A stretch of DNA of 64,000 nucleotides from Brevundimonas pishanensis (GTDB lineage: Bacteria; Pseudomonadota; Alphaproteobacteria; Caulobacterales; Caulobacteraceae). Under the pieces are notes generated by a model. That model ran no database searches. It was not told where the DNA came from and was given only the letters and a program-made list of their open reading frames with translations. Numbering within the stretch: position 1 is the first letter of the stretch; the number at the start of each line of letters is the position of its first letter. This document shows positions 36,602-45,242 of this stretch, piece by piece. The translations under genes were made by a program, and so were the position numbers. Where the stretch lies: assembly GCF_022750635.1 (NCBI RefSeq), contig NZ_JAJKBG010000003.1, forward strand, positions 248,001 through 312,000. Direction: 5' to 3'.

Positions 36602-38434
36602 TCAATATGCCAGCGCCAACCCGTCTTTGCGCATCTCCGAGGCCGCGCCGTAGGTCCAGCGGCCGTCGGGGTTTTGCTGCATCATGACGTTCTGATAGCC
36701 GCCAAAGCCGCCGTCGGGCTCGCCGAGGCTCCAGCCCATTTCGGTCAGGCGGGCCTTGGTGACAGCGGGGACGCCACTTTCCAGATGCAGCTTGCCTGAA
36801 CCCGCCGCAGCGGCTTCTCCCGTCGGTTCGGTCGAGCCATAGTGCTGCCAGCGCGGGGTATCGCCCGCTTCTTGCGGGTCGAGGCCGTAATCGACCATGT
36901 TGATGATGATCTGGGCCTGACCTTGTGGCTGCATGCCGCCGCCCATGACGCCATAGGCCATCCACGGCTTGCCATCCTTGCAGGCAAAGCCCGGAATGAT
37001 GGTGTGGAAGGGGCGTTTGCCGGGGGCATAGATATTGGGGTGGCCATCGGTGGTGGCGAACATCTCGCCACGGTTCTGGAACATGAAGCCCAGCGTGCGC
37101 CCATGTCCGTCATCGGCGACCAGTCCGCAGCCCATGCCGCGATAGTTGGACTGGATCCAGCTGACCATCATCCCGTCACTGTCGGCGACGCTGAAATAGG
37201 TGGTGTCACCTTGCGTGGGCGCATCGCCGGGGAAGACGCGATCCATGACGCGGTTCGGATTGATCAGTCGCGCGCGCTCCGCCGCATAGGCCTTGGAGTT
37301 CAGATAGGCGACGGGCGTTTCGCTGAAACGGCTATCTGCGAACCATTTGGCGCGATCCTCGAACGCTAGCCGCTTGGCCTCGGCTTGATGGTGGATCGAG
37401 GCAGCGGACTGGAAGCCCATGGCTTTCAGGTCGAACTGTTCGCAGATGTTGAGGAGTTGGTTGGTCGACAGCCCCTGAGTGTTCGGGCCAAGGCCATAGA
37501 CATCCACGCCGCGATAGTTGGTTCGGATCGGCTCGACCCACTCGGTCTGGTGGGCATTCAGGTCTGCCTTGGTCATCCAGCCGCCGATGCGGCGGAAATA
37601 GCCCTCGATGGCATCGGCAATGGGGCCGTTATAGAAGGCGTCGCGCCCGCCCTCGGCGATCAGGCGCAGGGTGCGGCCCAGATCGGGGTTGGCGAATATC
37701 TGGCCCGTCTTGGCGGTCTCGCCATTGGGGGCATAGACCTTGCGGCGGTTGTCGTGTTCTTCGATCACATCGCGGTTGCGCTCGAACACAGCCATGTTGC
37801 GCTCGAGATAGAAGGCGATGACCTGCGGCACCGGAACGCCCTGTTCGCACAGCTCGGCGACGGGCAGCAGCACATCCTTCCACGGCAGCTTTCCGTATTT
37901 CTGGTGGGCGCTCCACCATGCATCGACCGTACCGGGCACATTGACCGTCACCGCCCCATAACGGGGCAAGAGGCCATCCTTGGCGCGGCTGCGAGCGGTC
38001 TCCAGCCCCAGCAGGCGAGGCGAGGGGCCGGAGCCGTTAAAGCCCACGACCTTGCCCTGTTTCGGGTCCCACAGCATGCAGAAGGCATCGCCGCCGATGC
38101 CGTTGCCGGTGGGTTCTAGGAAGCCTAGTGCCGCGTTGATGGCGATGGCAGCGTCGATGGCCGATCCGCCGCGTTTCAGTGTCTCTATGCCCATAAGGGT
38201 GGCGATGGGGTGCGCGGTCGCCGCCGCGCCATGCTGGCCCCAGACGGTCGAGCGTCCAACATACTTCGCCCCCGTGATCCGGTCGCCCATGCCGACCACC
38301 TGGTCAGGCGGCGTGGGGGCAGGGCGGCTGCGCGGTGCGGGCGGTGTCGCCTGCGTGGCGCTTGCATTGGCGGGCAGGGCTCCGGCCAGAGCGGCTCCGG
38401 CGGGCAGGGCGGTCAGGAAGGTGCGACGACGCAT
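36602..38434 (-). CDS. ggt: Gamma-glutamyltransferase precursor
   Basis: Periplasmic enzyme that cleaves glutathione and other gamma-glutamyl compounds and transfers the glutamyl group to amino acids or water; it is made as a proenzyme that cuts itself. I set the start at the ATG at 38434 (RRRTFLTALPAGAALAGALPANASA, a twin-arginine signal; GGGG upstream), giving 610 residues. Seen: the large-subunit substrate loop NGIGGDAFCMLWD, the autocleavage site GDTTYFSVADSDGMMVS with the nucleophile Thr, and the small-subunit oxyanion motif YGVMGGGMQPQGQAQ. The stop is about 42 bases from the start of the unknown gene downstream. The region after the signal peptide is Pro/Ala-rich. Confidence 0.95.
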   Translation of the reverse strand: MRRRTFLTALPAGAALAGALPANASATQATPPAPRSRPAPTPPDQVVGMGDRITGAKYVGRSTVWGQHGAAATAHPIATLMGIETLKRGGSAIDAAIAINAALGFLEPTGNGIGGDAFCMLWDPKQGKVVGFNGSGPSPRLLGLETARSRAKDGLLPRYGAVTVNVPGTVDAWWSAHQKYGKLPWKDVLLPVAELCEQGVPVPQVIAFYLERNMAVFERNRDVIEEHDNRRKVYAPNGETAKTGQIFANPDLGRTLRLIAEGGRDAFYNGPIADAIEGYFRRIGGWMTKADLNAHQTEWVEPIRTNYRGVDVYGLGPNTQGLSTNQLLNICEQFDLKAMGFQSAASIHHQAEAKRLAFEDRAKWFADSRFSETPVAYLNSKAYAAERARLINPNRVMDRVFPGDAPTQGDTTYFSVADSDGMMVSWIQSNYRGMGCGLVADDGHGRTLGFMFQNRGEMFATTDGHPNIYAPGKRPFHTIIPGFACKDGKPWMAYGVMGGGMQPQGQAQIIINMVDYGLDPQEAGDTPRWQHYGSTEPTGEAAAAGSGKLHLESGVPAVTKARLTEMGWSLGEPDGGFGGYQNVMMQQNPDGRWTYGAASEMRKDGLALAY

Positions 38435-38514
38435 GGGATGATCCCCCTCAGGATACTGAGCCTGCATTGGGGGATGAACTTGACCGTGGCGCAAGGGCCA
38501 AGCTGACGTTCGGG

Positions 38515-38550
38515 CAAAGAAAAAGGGCCGCATCCGAAGATGCAGCCCTT
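38515..38550 (-). terminator. Terminator after exbD
   Basis: AAGGGC-C-GCATC/GATGC-A-GCCCTT hairpin (38523-38534 with 38539-38550); on the minus strand it is followed by TTTTTCTTT, 27 bases after the exbD stop. Confidence 0.85.
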
Positions 38551-38576
38551 AAATCCGTAGGCGATGAAGCCGAAGA

Positions 38577-39005
38577 CTATTCGATGTCTTCGTTCAGCAG
38601 GCCGACCTTGAACATGCCGTTTTCCTGCAGGGTGTTCATCACTTCCATGAACTCGTTGTAGGTCACGTCAGCCTGAGCGCGGACGAAGACGCGTTCTTCG
38701 CGGCAGTCAGCGACAGCGCCTTGAGCGGCGCAGACGTCAGCAGCCAGAGTCGGCAGAGCCGTCTTCTTGTCTGCGATATATAGGTCACCACCGTTCTGGA
38801 TGGAGACGTAAACCGGTTCTTTCGGCTTTTCGTTCGAAGCCGAAGGCACTGCCGGCGGCAGGTCCAGCTTGATCGAAACGGTTGCCATCGGTGCCGCGAC
38901 CATGAAGATGATCAGCAGAACCAGCATAATATCTACGAACGGAGTGACGTTGATCTCAGAGTTCTGAGAAGCACCACCCTTACCGCCACCAAGCTTCGCA
39001 CCCAT
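38577..39005 (-). CDS. exbD: ExbD/TolR biopolymer transport protein
   Basis: 142 residues with the ExbD layout: a short cytoplasmic N terminus, one membrane helix (EINVTPFVDIMLVLLIIFMVAAPMATVSIKL; the Asp in FVDIMLVL is the proton-conducting residue), and a periplasmic domain containing NGGDLYIADKK and VFVRAQADVTYNEFMEVMNTLQ. It works with ExbB and TonB to power outer-membrane receptors such as the one at the left end of the window. Neither exbB nor tonB lies next to it, so partners must be elsewhere. The 223 bases upstream (to folE) contain no gene. Confidence 0.9.
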   Translation of the reverse strand: MGAKLGGGKGGASQNSEINVTPFVDIMLVLLIIFMVAAPMATVSIKLDLPPAVPSASNEKPKEPVYVSIQNGGDLYIADKKTALPTLAADVCAAQGAVADCREERVFVRAQADVTYNEFMEVMNTLQENGMFKVGLLNEDIE

Positions 39006-39228
39006 GCGATCTCGTCCTCATCATGGCCCAACCGATACGGCGGGCTGCACTGAAAGTCTGGATTAGTTCTTGGCGTCGGATTGACGGCTTGTAAACCCGT
39101 CTTTCGGCCCAAAACGTCACAGGACGAAATAAGCTTGCGAAATTAGGGGGTGAAACTTCGCACAGCGAATGAATTCATCCCCTTGAACGCGGTACGCAAA
39201 CCGCCGGTCTGCGAAATAGAAGCCTGAA

Positions 39229-39843
39229 TCAGCCCTTAGCCAGCTTCAGGAATCGCTCGACCAGAGCGTTATCCTGTTTGAATACGCCGGTGAAACGCGT
39301 CGTTACGGTTGTGACGTGGCGGTGATGCACGCCACGGGTGGTCATGCACTGGTGGGCCGCATCGACCATGACTGCCACGCCTTTGGGCTGCAGGTGCTGT
39401 TCGATCGCCTCGATGATGTCGTTGGTCAGGGTTTCCTGATTTTGCAGGCGGCGGGCGAAGATTTCGACGACGCGGGCGAGCTTGGAAATGCCGACAACCT
39501 TTTCGCCCGGAATATAGGCGACCCATGCCTTGCCGAGGAACGGGGCAAGGTGGTGCTCGCAGTGGCTCTCGACCTCGATCTCCTTGAGGATGACCATGTC
39601 GTCATAGCCGGTCACGTCCTCGAACGTGCGCGACAGTTCCTTGGAGGCGTCCGCGTCGTAACCGTCGAACCATTCGCCATAGGCATCAACCACGCGCTTT
39701 GGCGTGTCGATCAGGCCCGGACGATCAGGGTTGTCGCCAGCCCACGCGATCAGGGTGCGCACGGCCTCCAGCGCCTGTTCGCGGCTGGGGCGCACGATAG
39801 CGCCTTCATTGGCGGCGAGAACGGGCTTGGCGGGCGTGGTCAT
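39229..39843 (-). CDS. folE: GTP cyclohydrolase I
   Basis: First enzyme of folate (tetrahydrofolate) and related pterin synthesis: GTP to 7,8-dihydroneopterin triphosphate. 204 residues, standard length. Zinc ligands are seen in VESHCEHHLAPF (Cys and His) and AAHQCMTTRGV (Cys); other signatures are GLIDTPKRVVDAYGEWF, KAWVAYIPGEKVVGISKLARVVEIFARRLQNQETLTNDI and RGVHHRHVTTVTTRF. GGAAACGA precedes the ATG by a few bases. Divergent from cysS, about 155 bases apart. Confidence 0.96.
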   Translation of the reverse strand: MTTPAKPVLAANEGAIVRPSREQALEAVRTLIAWAGDNPDRPGLIDTPKRVVDAYGEWFDGYDADASKELSRTFEDVTGYDDMVILKEIEVESHCEHHLAPFLGKAWVAYIPGEKVVGISKLARVVEIFARRLQNQETLTNDIIEAIEQHLQPKGVAVMVDAAHQCMTTRGVHHRHVTTVTTRFTGVFKQDNALVERFLKLAKG

Positions 39844-39909
39844 GAAGATCGTTTCCGAGGGGGACGCGTTTGCGTCCCGTGAATATAGGCGACTACCGCA
39901 CCCCTAATG

Positions 39910-39940
39910 GTTTATCAGGACGCGCGGACTGTTTATCAGG
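39910..39940. repeat. Direct repeat GTTTATCAGG upstream of cysS
   Basis: GTTTATCAGG occurs at 39910-39919 and again at 39931-39940, 21 bases apart (two helical turns), in the folE-cysS intergenic region. Function unknown. Confidence 0.6.
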
Positions 39941-39999
39941 CCGCTATATGGGACGTTTGGTACGTCCTGCAAGAAAACTCGCACAAAGACTTTTATACA

Positions 40000-41451
40000 A
40001 TGGCCCTGCATATCTATGACACCCTGCGCCGTGAAAAGCGCCTGTTCGAGCCGCGCGATCCGAACCGGGTGACACTCTATGTGTGTGGTCCGACCGTTTA
40101 CGACTATGCCCACATCGGCAATGCGCGCCCGCCGGTGGTGTTCGACGTGCTGGTCCGTCTGCTGCGCAAGACCTATGGCGAGGACAAGGTGATCTATGCG
40201 CGCAACGTCACCGACGTGGACGACAAGATCAACGCCAAGGCCGCCAAGGAAGGCGTCGCTATCGGCGAAGTCACCTCGCGCTATGAAGCAGCCTATTTGT
40301 CGGACATGGCGCTGCTGAACGTATCGCCGCCGGACATGGCCCCGCACGTGACCGACCATATGGATGCGATCATCCAGCAGATTCAGGCCATCATCGACAG
40401 CGGCTGCGCCTATGCTGCCGAGGGACATGTGCTGTTTGATGTGTCGTCCTATCCCTCCTATGGCGCTCTGTCGGGCCGCAATCTGGATGACATGATCGCC
40501 GGTGCCCGCGTGGAAGTGGCTCCCTATAAGAAGAACCCGCACGACTTCGTGCTGTGGAAGCCGTCCAAGAAGGACGAGCCGTCTTGGGCATCTCCGTGGG
40601 GCGAGGGACGTCCGGGCTGGCACATCGAATGCTCGGCTATGATCGAGAAGAACCTCGGCCTACCGATCGACATCCACGGCGGCGGTATCGATCTGGCCTT
40701 CCCGCACCACGAGAACGAAATCGCGCAGGGCGTCTGCGCCCACGGTCATGCACATGCCGACCACGCGCACGATGAATACGCCCGCTACTGGATGCACAAC
40801 GGCTTCCTGACGGTGGACGCCGAGAAGATGTCCAAGTCGATCGGCAACGTCCTGCTGCTGAACAACCTTGTGAAGGCCATGCCGGGCGAGGTTGTGCGTT
40901 GGGCCCTGCTGAGTGCCCACTATCGCCAACCGCTGGACTGGAACCAGAACCTGCTGGAACAGTCGCGCAAGAACCTAGACCGTCTGTACGGCGTGCTGCG
41001 CGATGCCGACGCCAAGCTGAGCGACTTCGACTACGACACGCTCGAAGAGCCGGAAATGGAGTTGGCCGAGCAGGAGTTGAATCCGTTGCTCGATGCGCTG
41101 GACGACGACCTGAACACGCCCGGTGCCATTGCCCAGTTGTTCGCTCTGGGGAATGCACTGCGCGACCTGCTGAACGATGCCGAGGCCGACATCAATGATT
41201 TGGCCATGGCCCGCTGGAGCCTGCGCGAAGGTGCTGATCTGCTCGGTGTGTTGTCCATGACGCCCGAGCAGTGGTTCACCGGTGGTGACGATGCCCTGAA
41301 GGTTGAGGTCGAAGCCCTGCTGGAGCAACGCGCTGCCGCCCGTGCTGAAAAGAACTGGGCCGAGGCGGACCGCATTCGGGATCGTCTCAACGAGCTCGAC
41401 GTCGTGGTCATGGATGGCCCCACCGGCGCGACGTGGCGCGTGAAGGGCTAA
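40000..41451 (+). CDS. cysS: Cysteinyl-tRNA synthetase
   Basis: Class I aminoacyl-tRNA synthetase that charges tRNA-Cys. 483 residues from the ATG at 40000 ([20 protein letters not shown]; the frame continues upstream to 39907 but matches no family sequence). Seen: [18 protein letters not shown] (HIGH-type motif and first zinc Cys), WHIECSAM (second zinc Cys), [13 protein letters not shown] (zinc His pair), [11 protein letters not shown] (KMSKS) and a C-terminal DALR-type helical domain. There is no clear Shine-Dalgarno before this ATG, which is unusual for the window. A strong terminator follows. Confidence 0.96.
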   Translation: MALHIYDTLRREKRLFEPRDPNRVTLYVCGPTVYDYAHIGNARPPVVFDVLVRLLRKTYGEDKVIYARNVTDVDDKINAKAAKEGVAIGEVTSRYEAAYLSDMALLNVSPPDMAPHVTDHMDAIIQQIQAIIDSGCAYAAEGHVLFDVSSYPSYGALSGRNLDDMIAGARVEVAPYKKNPHDFVLWKPSKKDEPSWASPWGEGRPGWHIECSAMIEKNLGLPIDIHGGGIDLAFPHHENEIAQGVCAHGHAHADHAHDEYARYWMHNGFLTVDAEKMSKSIGNVLLLNNLVKAMPGEVVRWALLSAHYRQPLDWNQNLLEQSRKNLDRLYGVLRDADAKLSDFDYDTLEEPEMELAEQELNPLLDALDDDLNTPGAIAQLFALGNALRDLLNDAEADINDLAMARWSLREGADLLGVLSMTPEQWFTGGDDALKVEVEALLEQRAAARAEKNWAEADRIRDRLNELDVVVMDGPTGATWRVKG

Positions 41452-41474
41452 GCTTGTTGCCCCAAGAAAAGTTG

Positions 41475-41513
41475 AAGCCCCGTGGTGAAAACCGCGGGGC
41501 TTTATCTTTTTTG
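41475..41513 (+). terminator. Terminator of cysS
   Basis: AAGCCCCGTGGT/ACCGCGGGGCTT hairpin (41475-41486 with 41491-41502) followed by TTATCTTTTTT. Confidence 0.9.
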
Positions 41514-41768
41514 TGCTCAAGTTTTTGAGGGCTGATTTCCTAGAAATGCTGGGGATTTTGGCGGAATGACGAAAGGTATTTCTTGTCGCGACTTATTTAT
41601 TTTCGATTTGGCACTTGAATAAAAATCAAAAAGGCGCATCTTGGTTTTGTCGAAAATCTCTGCGCAACGCTCTATCTTCTTTGTTCGCATTGAGATCTAC
41701 CGTTCCCCTAGACCCCGACAGTCCTCAGAAATGTTTTCTGACGATTTCTTTCTACGGAGGTCATTCAA
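41514..41768 (+). promoter_or_regulatory. A+T-rich promoter and leader of the cold-shock gene, with a start-proximal hairpin
   Basis: No gene lies here. The sequence is much richer in A and T than its surroundings. A perfect hairpin TCAGAAA/TTTCTGA (41725-41731 with 41735-41741, three-base loop) lies 14 bases before the strong Shine-Dalgarno GGAGG (41756-41760). Long structured leaders are usual in cold-shock mRNAs. A convincing -35/-10 pair was not assigned. Confidence 0.5.
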
Positions 41769-41978
41769 ATGGCTACTGGTATCGTCAAGTGGTACAACCC
41801 GACTAAAGGTTTTGGTTTCATCGCTCCTGACCAAGGCGGCGGCGACGTGTTCGTTCACGTCTCGGCAGTTGAGCGTGCAGGCATGAATGGCCTGAATGAA
41901 GGTCAAGCCGTGTCGTACGAGCTGGAGCGCGACCAGCGCTCGGGCAAGACCTCGGCCGGTCAACTGCAAGCGGCCTAA
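41769..41978 (+). CDS. Cold-shock protein (CspA family)
   Basis: 69 residues, a complete single cold-shock domain: [20 protein letters not shown] with RNP1 (KGFGFI), GDVFVHVS (RNP2) and [15 protein letters not shown]. Such small OB-fold proteins bind single-strand RNA and melt secondary structure in the cold or in stationary phase. A strong ribosome-binding site (ACGGAGG) precedes the ATG. A bidirectional terminator follows directly. Confidence 0.95.
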   Translation: MATGIVKWYNPTKGFGFIAPDQGGGDVFVHVSAVERAGMNGLNEGQAVSYELERDQRSGKTSAGQLQAA

Positions 41979-42027
41979 GCCCGCTTCTCCGGAAAGGCCT
42001 TAGGCCTGCTGGAATGCAGATTTGAAA

Positions 42028-42056
42028 AACCCCGCTGGCAACAGCGGGGTTTTTTA
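42028..42056. terminator. Bidirectional terminator between csp and the DJ-1/PfpI gene
   Basis: AACCCCGCTG/CAGCGGGGTT hairpin (42028-42037 with 42042-42051) flanked by an A-run on one side and TTTTTT on the other, between convergent genes. Confidence 0.9.
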
Positions 42057-42058
42057 TT

Positions 42059-42676
42059 TCAGGCCGCCTGTGAAGATGGCTGGATGAAGGGGGAGATGGC
42101 GTTCATCGCCAGATCCACATGGGTCTGCTTTTCGCCCACGGGGGCCACATAGAAGATGGCTTCCTCGGCGTCCTTCATCGTTGCCATAGATGCGATCATC
42201 CAGGCCGCAAGATATTGCGACGCCATACAGCCGCCCGCCGTTGCCACGCGCCCGTGAGCGACAAAGGGGGCCTCAATTACATTCACGCCAGCCTCGACGA
42301 CCCATGGCTTGGTCGTAAGGTCCGTGCAGGCGGGCAGGGTGCCGATCAGGCCCAGCTTGGCCAGCAGTAGCGTGCCCGAACACTGCGCACCGATGAATTG
42401 CCGCGACGGATCCATATGTAGCGAGGCAAGGAAGTCGGCATCCGCCGCATAGTCGCGCGTCTTGATACCGCTCCCCACCAGCACGGCATCGGCCTCGGGC
42501 AGAAACTCCAGACCCCTCTGACCGGTAATGGTGACCCCGTTCATGGAGGTGACCTGCGGGGTCGGGGTGGTAATCAGTGCCTCCCACCCCTTTGCGCGCA
42601 TGCGGTTGAGGATTCCGGCTGCGATAAAGGAATCCAGCTCGTTGAAGCCATCGAGGGTGAGAACGGCGATTTTCAT
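42059..42676 (-). CDS. DJ-1/PfpI family protein
   Basis: 205 residues from the ATG at 42676 (MKIAVLTLDGFNELDSF), the family opening. The nucleophile-elbow region IGAQCSGTLLLAKLGLI carries the conserved Cys, and GGCMASQYLAAWMI and AEEAIFYVAP follow. The DJ-1/PfpI fold covers proteases, glyoxalases, chaperones, isonitrile hydratases and transcription-linked proteins; specific function cannot be assigned. The frame remains open a further 48 bases upstream, with no better signal. It lies next to the decayed hydrolase gene. Confidence 0.83.
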   Translation of the reverse strand: MKIAVLTLDGFNELDSFIAAGILNRMRAKGWEALITTPTPQVTSMNGVTITGQRGLEFLPEADAVLVGSGIKTRDYAADADFLASLHMDPSRQFIGAQCSGTLLLAKLGLIGTLPACTDLTTKPWVVEAGVNVIEAPFVAHGRVATAGGCMASQYLAAWMIASMATMKDAEEAIFYVAPVGEKQTHVDLAMNAISPFIQPSSQAA

Positions 42677-42751
42677 AAGCTGAAGCTCAGTTAAAAACGC
42701 CGTCCTGTCTATGGGGTAGTTCACCTTCCGCGCGGCGAATTCATTATCCAG

Positions 42752-42981
42752 CTATTCGTTGCGCTGTTTGAAATGCTGGATGCGTTCGCCGGTGGACTGG
42801 CCCACGCCCGAGTTGTCCACCCGTACCGTCGCAATGACTTTTGCCGCCAGAGCTTCTGCCAGCAGGCCCATGTGGCGCCGGCCAGCACAGCACCACCCGC
42901 AGGAATGCTCACCTCTACATCGCGGACCTGTGCTGCTGCCAACGGCACCAAAAGGAATGATGCGGCAAGTCCGGCGAGCAA
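42752..42981 (-). pseudogene. Decayed alpha/beta hydrolase gene (internal deletion and frameshift)
   Basis: Two partial reading frames on the minus strand join into one protein remnant. The first, from a TTG at 42981, has a signal peptide and VRDVEVSIPAGGAVLAG, the usual start of a secreted alpha/beta hydrolase. The second frame continues GLLAEALAAKVIATVRVDNSGVGQSTGERIQHF, matching the segment LAEALAxxGIAxLRxDxRGxGxS of the same family, and ends at a stop after QRNE. The portion with the oxyanion loop, between the two, is missing, and the catalytic Ser/Asp/His half is absent downstream. This is a relic, not a working gene. Confidence 0.55.
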
Positions 42982-43010
42982 GGCCGATCATCCGATGCCC
43001 GCAGCAAACA

Positions 43011-43041
43011 AAAGACCCGCTCCGGTGGGAGCGGGCCTCTA
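43011..43041 (-). terminator. Terminator of the lytic transglycosylase gene
   Basis: CCCGCTCC/GGAGCGGG hairpin (43016-43023 with 43028-43035); on the minus strand it is followed by TCTTTTGTTT. Confidence 0.8.
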
Positions 43042-43047
43042 TGCCGA

Positions 43048-44340
43048 TCAGCGTGCGCGGCGAATGAGTTCTTCGGCCAGCGTATCAGTCAAATAGCCAT
43101 CAGCGACACGGCCGTTAGCGGCCTGCCAGCGGCGCAGGGCAGCGCGGGTGTTGGCACCGATTACGCCGTCGACGCCTTGGGTGTCGTACCCCATCTTCGT
43201 CAGGGCGGTCTGGGCACCGACACGCTGTTCGCGGGTCAAGGGACCGTCGTTGGGCCAAGTCGCCGTCAGGCCCGGCTTGCCGGTCACGCCGTCGGCAATC
43301 ATGCCGATGGCCAGCGCATAGCTGACCGAGTTGTTATAGCGGCGGATGACATAGTGGTTGGGCAGGGCCAGAAATACCGGACCGCGTGCGCCCTGTGGCA
43401 GCAGGATGGTCGCGCCCTCGGCCATTTCGGCTTCGTTGAGTTGCTGGTTGTTGGCCAGACGAACGCCACGCGATTGCCAATACGACCACGGATGCTTGGG
43501 ACCTTCGGCTTCGGTGTAGTCGAAGTTGGACGGCAGGATGACTTCATAGGCCCAGCCCTGACCACGCTTCCAGCCCGCTTGCGCCAGCAGGTTGGCTGCG
43601 GAAGCCAGAGCGTCTGCGTCCGAACCCCAGATGTCGACCTTTCCGTCTTCGTTCTGGTCGACGCCCAGCTTCAGATAGTTGTCCGGCATGAACTGGGTCT
43701 GGCCCATGGCTCCGGCCCAGCTGCCTTTCAGGCCCGCGCGGTCTCGCTTCCCGTCCACAACGATATCAAGCGCGTATTTCAGTTGCTCCTCGGCCCAGGC
43801 GCGGCGGCGGCCATCATAGGCAAGGGTGGCCAGAGAGCGAATGACGTCAAAGTCGCCCTGAACGGCACCGAAGGCGCTTTCCTGCGCCCAGATGCCGAGC
43901 AGGATCTCGGTAGGCACGCCGAATCGTTGCGGCACAGACCACGGCACGCGGTCTACGCGCTGGCGAGCCATGGCGATTCGTGAGGGCGCGGTGGCGTTCT
44001 GGATATAGGTGCCGGCCGGACGCGAGAATTCGGGTTGGTTGCGATCCAGTCGGATCACGCTGGCATTGGGGGTCAGACCCTCCAATTCACGGGCGTACTC
44101 CCAACGACGGTTGCCACCGTGGCGATCAAGAAAGCCATTGCGCCACTGGTCAAAGCTGACGGCGTCATAAGCACCGCTGAGGTCCGTTTGGGCCGCTGGT
44201 GTCGTGTTCGTGGGCTCTGCCGGCGGGGCGACGGGCGTTCCGGACTGCGGGGGGGCAGTGGGGGCGGGAGCGGTCACGGGCACCATAGGTGTGCAGGCTG
44301 CAACCGATGCCACCAACATCAGGCGGAGGGTAATACGCAT
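43048..44340 (-). CDS. Lytic murein transglycosylase (MltB-like) lipoprotein with peptidoglycan-binding domain
   Basis: 430 residues from the ATG at 44340 (RITLRLMLVASVAACTPM, lipobox VAAC), so an envelope lipoprotein. A Pro/Thr/Ala-rich linker (about 15-60) leads to an SLT-type domain with EILLGIWAQESAFGAVQGDFDVIRSLATLAYDGRR (catalytic Glu in AQES), WAGAMGQTQFMPDNYLKLGVD and WSYWQSRGV; a C-terminal PG_binding_1 domain (REQRVGAQTALTKMGYDTQGVDGVIGANTRAALRRWQ) binds the wall. It cleaves glycan strands to 1,6-anhydro-MurNAc ends. Upstream (44341-44611) is the rpmJ promoter region. Confidence 0.93.
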   Translation of the reverse strand: MRITLRLMLVASVAACTPMVPVTAPAPTAPPQSGTPVAPPAEPTNTTPAAQTDLSGAYDAVSFDQWRNGFLDRHGGNRRWEYARELEGLTPNASVIRLDRNQPEFSRPAGTYIQNATAPSRIAMARQRVDRVPWSVPQRFGVPTEILLGIWAQESAFGAVQGDFDVIRSLATLAYDGRRRAWAEEQLKYALDIVVDGKRDRAGLKGSWAGAMGQTQFMPDNYLKLGVDQNEDGKVDIWGSDADALASAANLLAQAGWKRGQGWAYEVILPSNFDYTEAEGPKHPWSYWQSRGVRLANNQQLNEAEMAEGATILLPQGARGPVFLALPNHYVIRRYNNSVSYALAIGMIADGVTGKPGLTATWPNDGPLTREQRVGAQTALTKMGYDTQGVDGVIGANTRAALRRWQAANGRVADGYLTDTLAEELIRRAR

Positions 44341-44502
44341 GAACACTAGGGTAACGTCCTCAAAATTCTCGACCACTCACAAGTGCGCGAAAGGAAAAGG
44401 GGTTTCCGTGAAAAGACTTAATGCGCGTTAAACTTCCGGCGCAATTCCCGCAGATATGGTGATTTCACCGCCTTCGGGGACTTTGTAAAAAGGCGTCCGG
44501 TG

Positions 44503-44531
44503 TTGACGTCGCGGCCATAGCTCTCTATAGG
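44503..44531 (+). promoter_or_regulatory. Sigma-70-type promoter of rpmJ
   Basis: TTGACG (44503-44508), a 17-base spacer and TATAGG (44526-44531), about 80 bases before rpmJ; close to consensus. Confidence 0.7.
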
Positions 44532-44611
44532 CACCGCTCCGCCGCGGGTTTGCTCGCGGCTTCGTTATTTTTCCGCCCTCACGGGCCTCCAATCATACGG
44601 GACGTCCGACC

Positions 44612-44737
44612 ATGAAGGTCCGTAGCTCGCTGAAGTCGCTCAAGGGTCGCCACCGCGACTGCAAAATCGTTCGCCGCAAGGGCGTTCTGTACGTGATCAA
44701 CAAGACCGATCCGCGCTTCAAAGCCAAGCAAGGCTGA
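44612..44737 (+). CDS. rpmJ: Ribosomal protein bL36
   Basis: 41-residue basic protein ([20 protein letters not shown], then [21 protein letters not shown]). This is the form of L36 that lacks the zinc-binding Cys set: only one Cys is present, so it does not bind zinc as the C+ form does. A good sigma-70-like promoter lies upstream, and the transcript should end at the terminator at 44806. L36 is a small protein of the large subunit. Confidence 0.93.
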   Translation: MKVRSSLKSLKGRHRDCKIVRRKGVLYVINKTDPRFKAKQG

Positions 44738-44805
44738 GGAACGCGTGACGCCGCCGCTTCTTACGAAGCTGCGGATGTCTAGTTGGTGGACACACAGTTC
44801 CACAA

Positions 44806-44834
44806 GGCCATGGGCTCCGGTCCATGGCCTTTTT
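44806..44834 (+). terminator. Terminator of rpmJ
   Basis: GGCCATGG/CCATGGCC perfect hairpin (44806-44813 with 44822-44829) followed by TTTTT. Confidence 0.9.
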
Positions 44835-44960
44835 CGTGGGTGGAATCACGTCACAGCGAATCCGCTACGGTGTTTTTCGAATCTGTGGGTTGAGCCGACG
44901 GCGCGGGCGTGATTAGTCGCCAGCCAATCTTTCCTTTCCCGAGATCGCCGGAGGTCCACC

Positions 44961-45230
44961 TTGGACGACGCATCCTTCGAAAACCCAGACGTCATGACCG
45001 CCGCGGCCCAAGGCCGTCTACGCACCATCATCGAGCGCATCGAGCGCCTCGAAGAAGACAAGAAAGCCGTCATGGAAGACATGAAGGAGGTCTTCGCCGA
45101 GGCCAAGGGCGAGGGCTATGACGTGAAGGTCCTGCGCAAGGTCATCCGCATCCGTAAGCAGGACCGCGCCAAGCGTCAGGAAGAGGAAGCAATCCTCGAC
45201 CTGTACCTGTCGGCTCTGGGCGAAGTTTAA
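44961..45230 (+). CDS. gapR: GapR-type nucleoid-associated protein (DUF2312)
   Basis: 89 residues, the length of Caulobacter GapR. It has a coiled-coil N-terminal part (AAAQGRLRTIIERIERLEEDKKAVMEDMKEVFAEAKGEGYDVKVLRKVIRIRKQDRAKRQEEEAILDLYLSALGEV), matching the DUF2312 pattern. GapR clamps over-twisted, AT-rich DNA ahead of replication forks and RNA polymerase and helps gyrase and topoisomerase IV. The TTG start has GGAGG eight bases upstream. The next gene starts 12 bases later on the same strand. Confidence 0.92.
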   Translation: MDDASFENPDVMTAAAQGRLRTIIERIERLEEDKKAVMEDMKEVFAEAKGEGYDVKVLRKVIRIRKQDRAKRQEEEAILDLYLSALGEV

Positions 45231-45242
45231 GCCCCTTGGGCC

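Noticed and set aside
36560..36965. N-terminal extension of the unknown minus-strand gene
   Set aside because: The extra residues are the out-of-frame shadow of ggt (Arg/Gly-rich, no conserved pattern) and no ribosome-binding site supports a start there.
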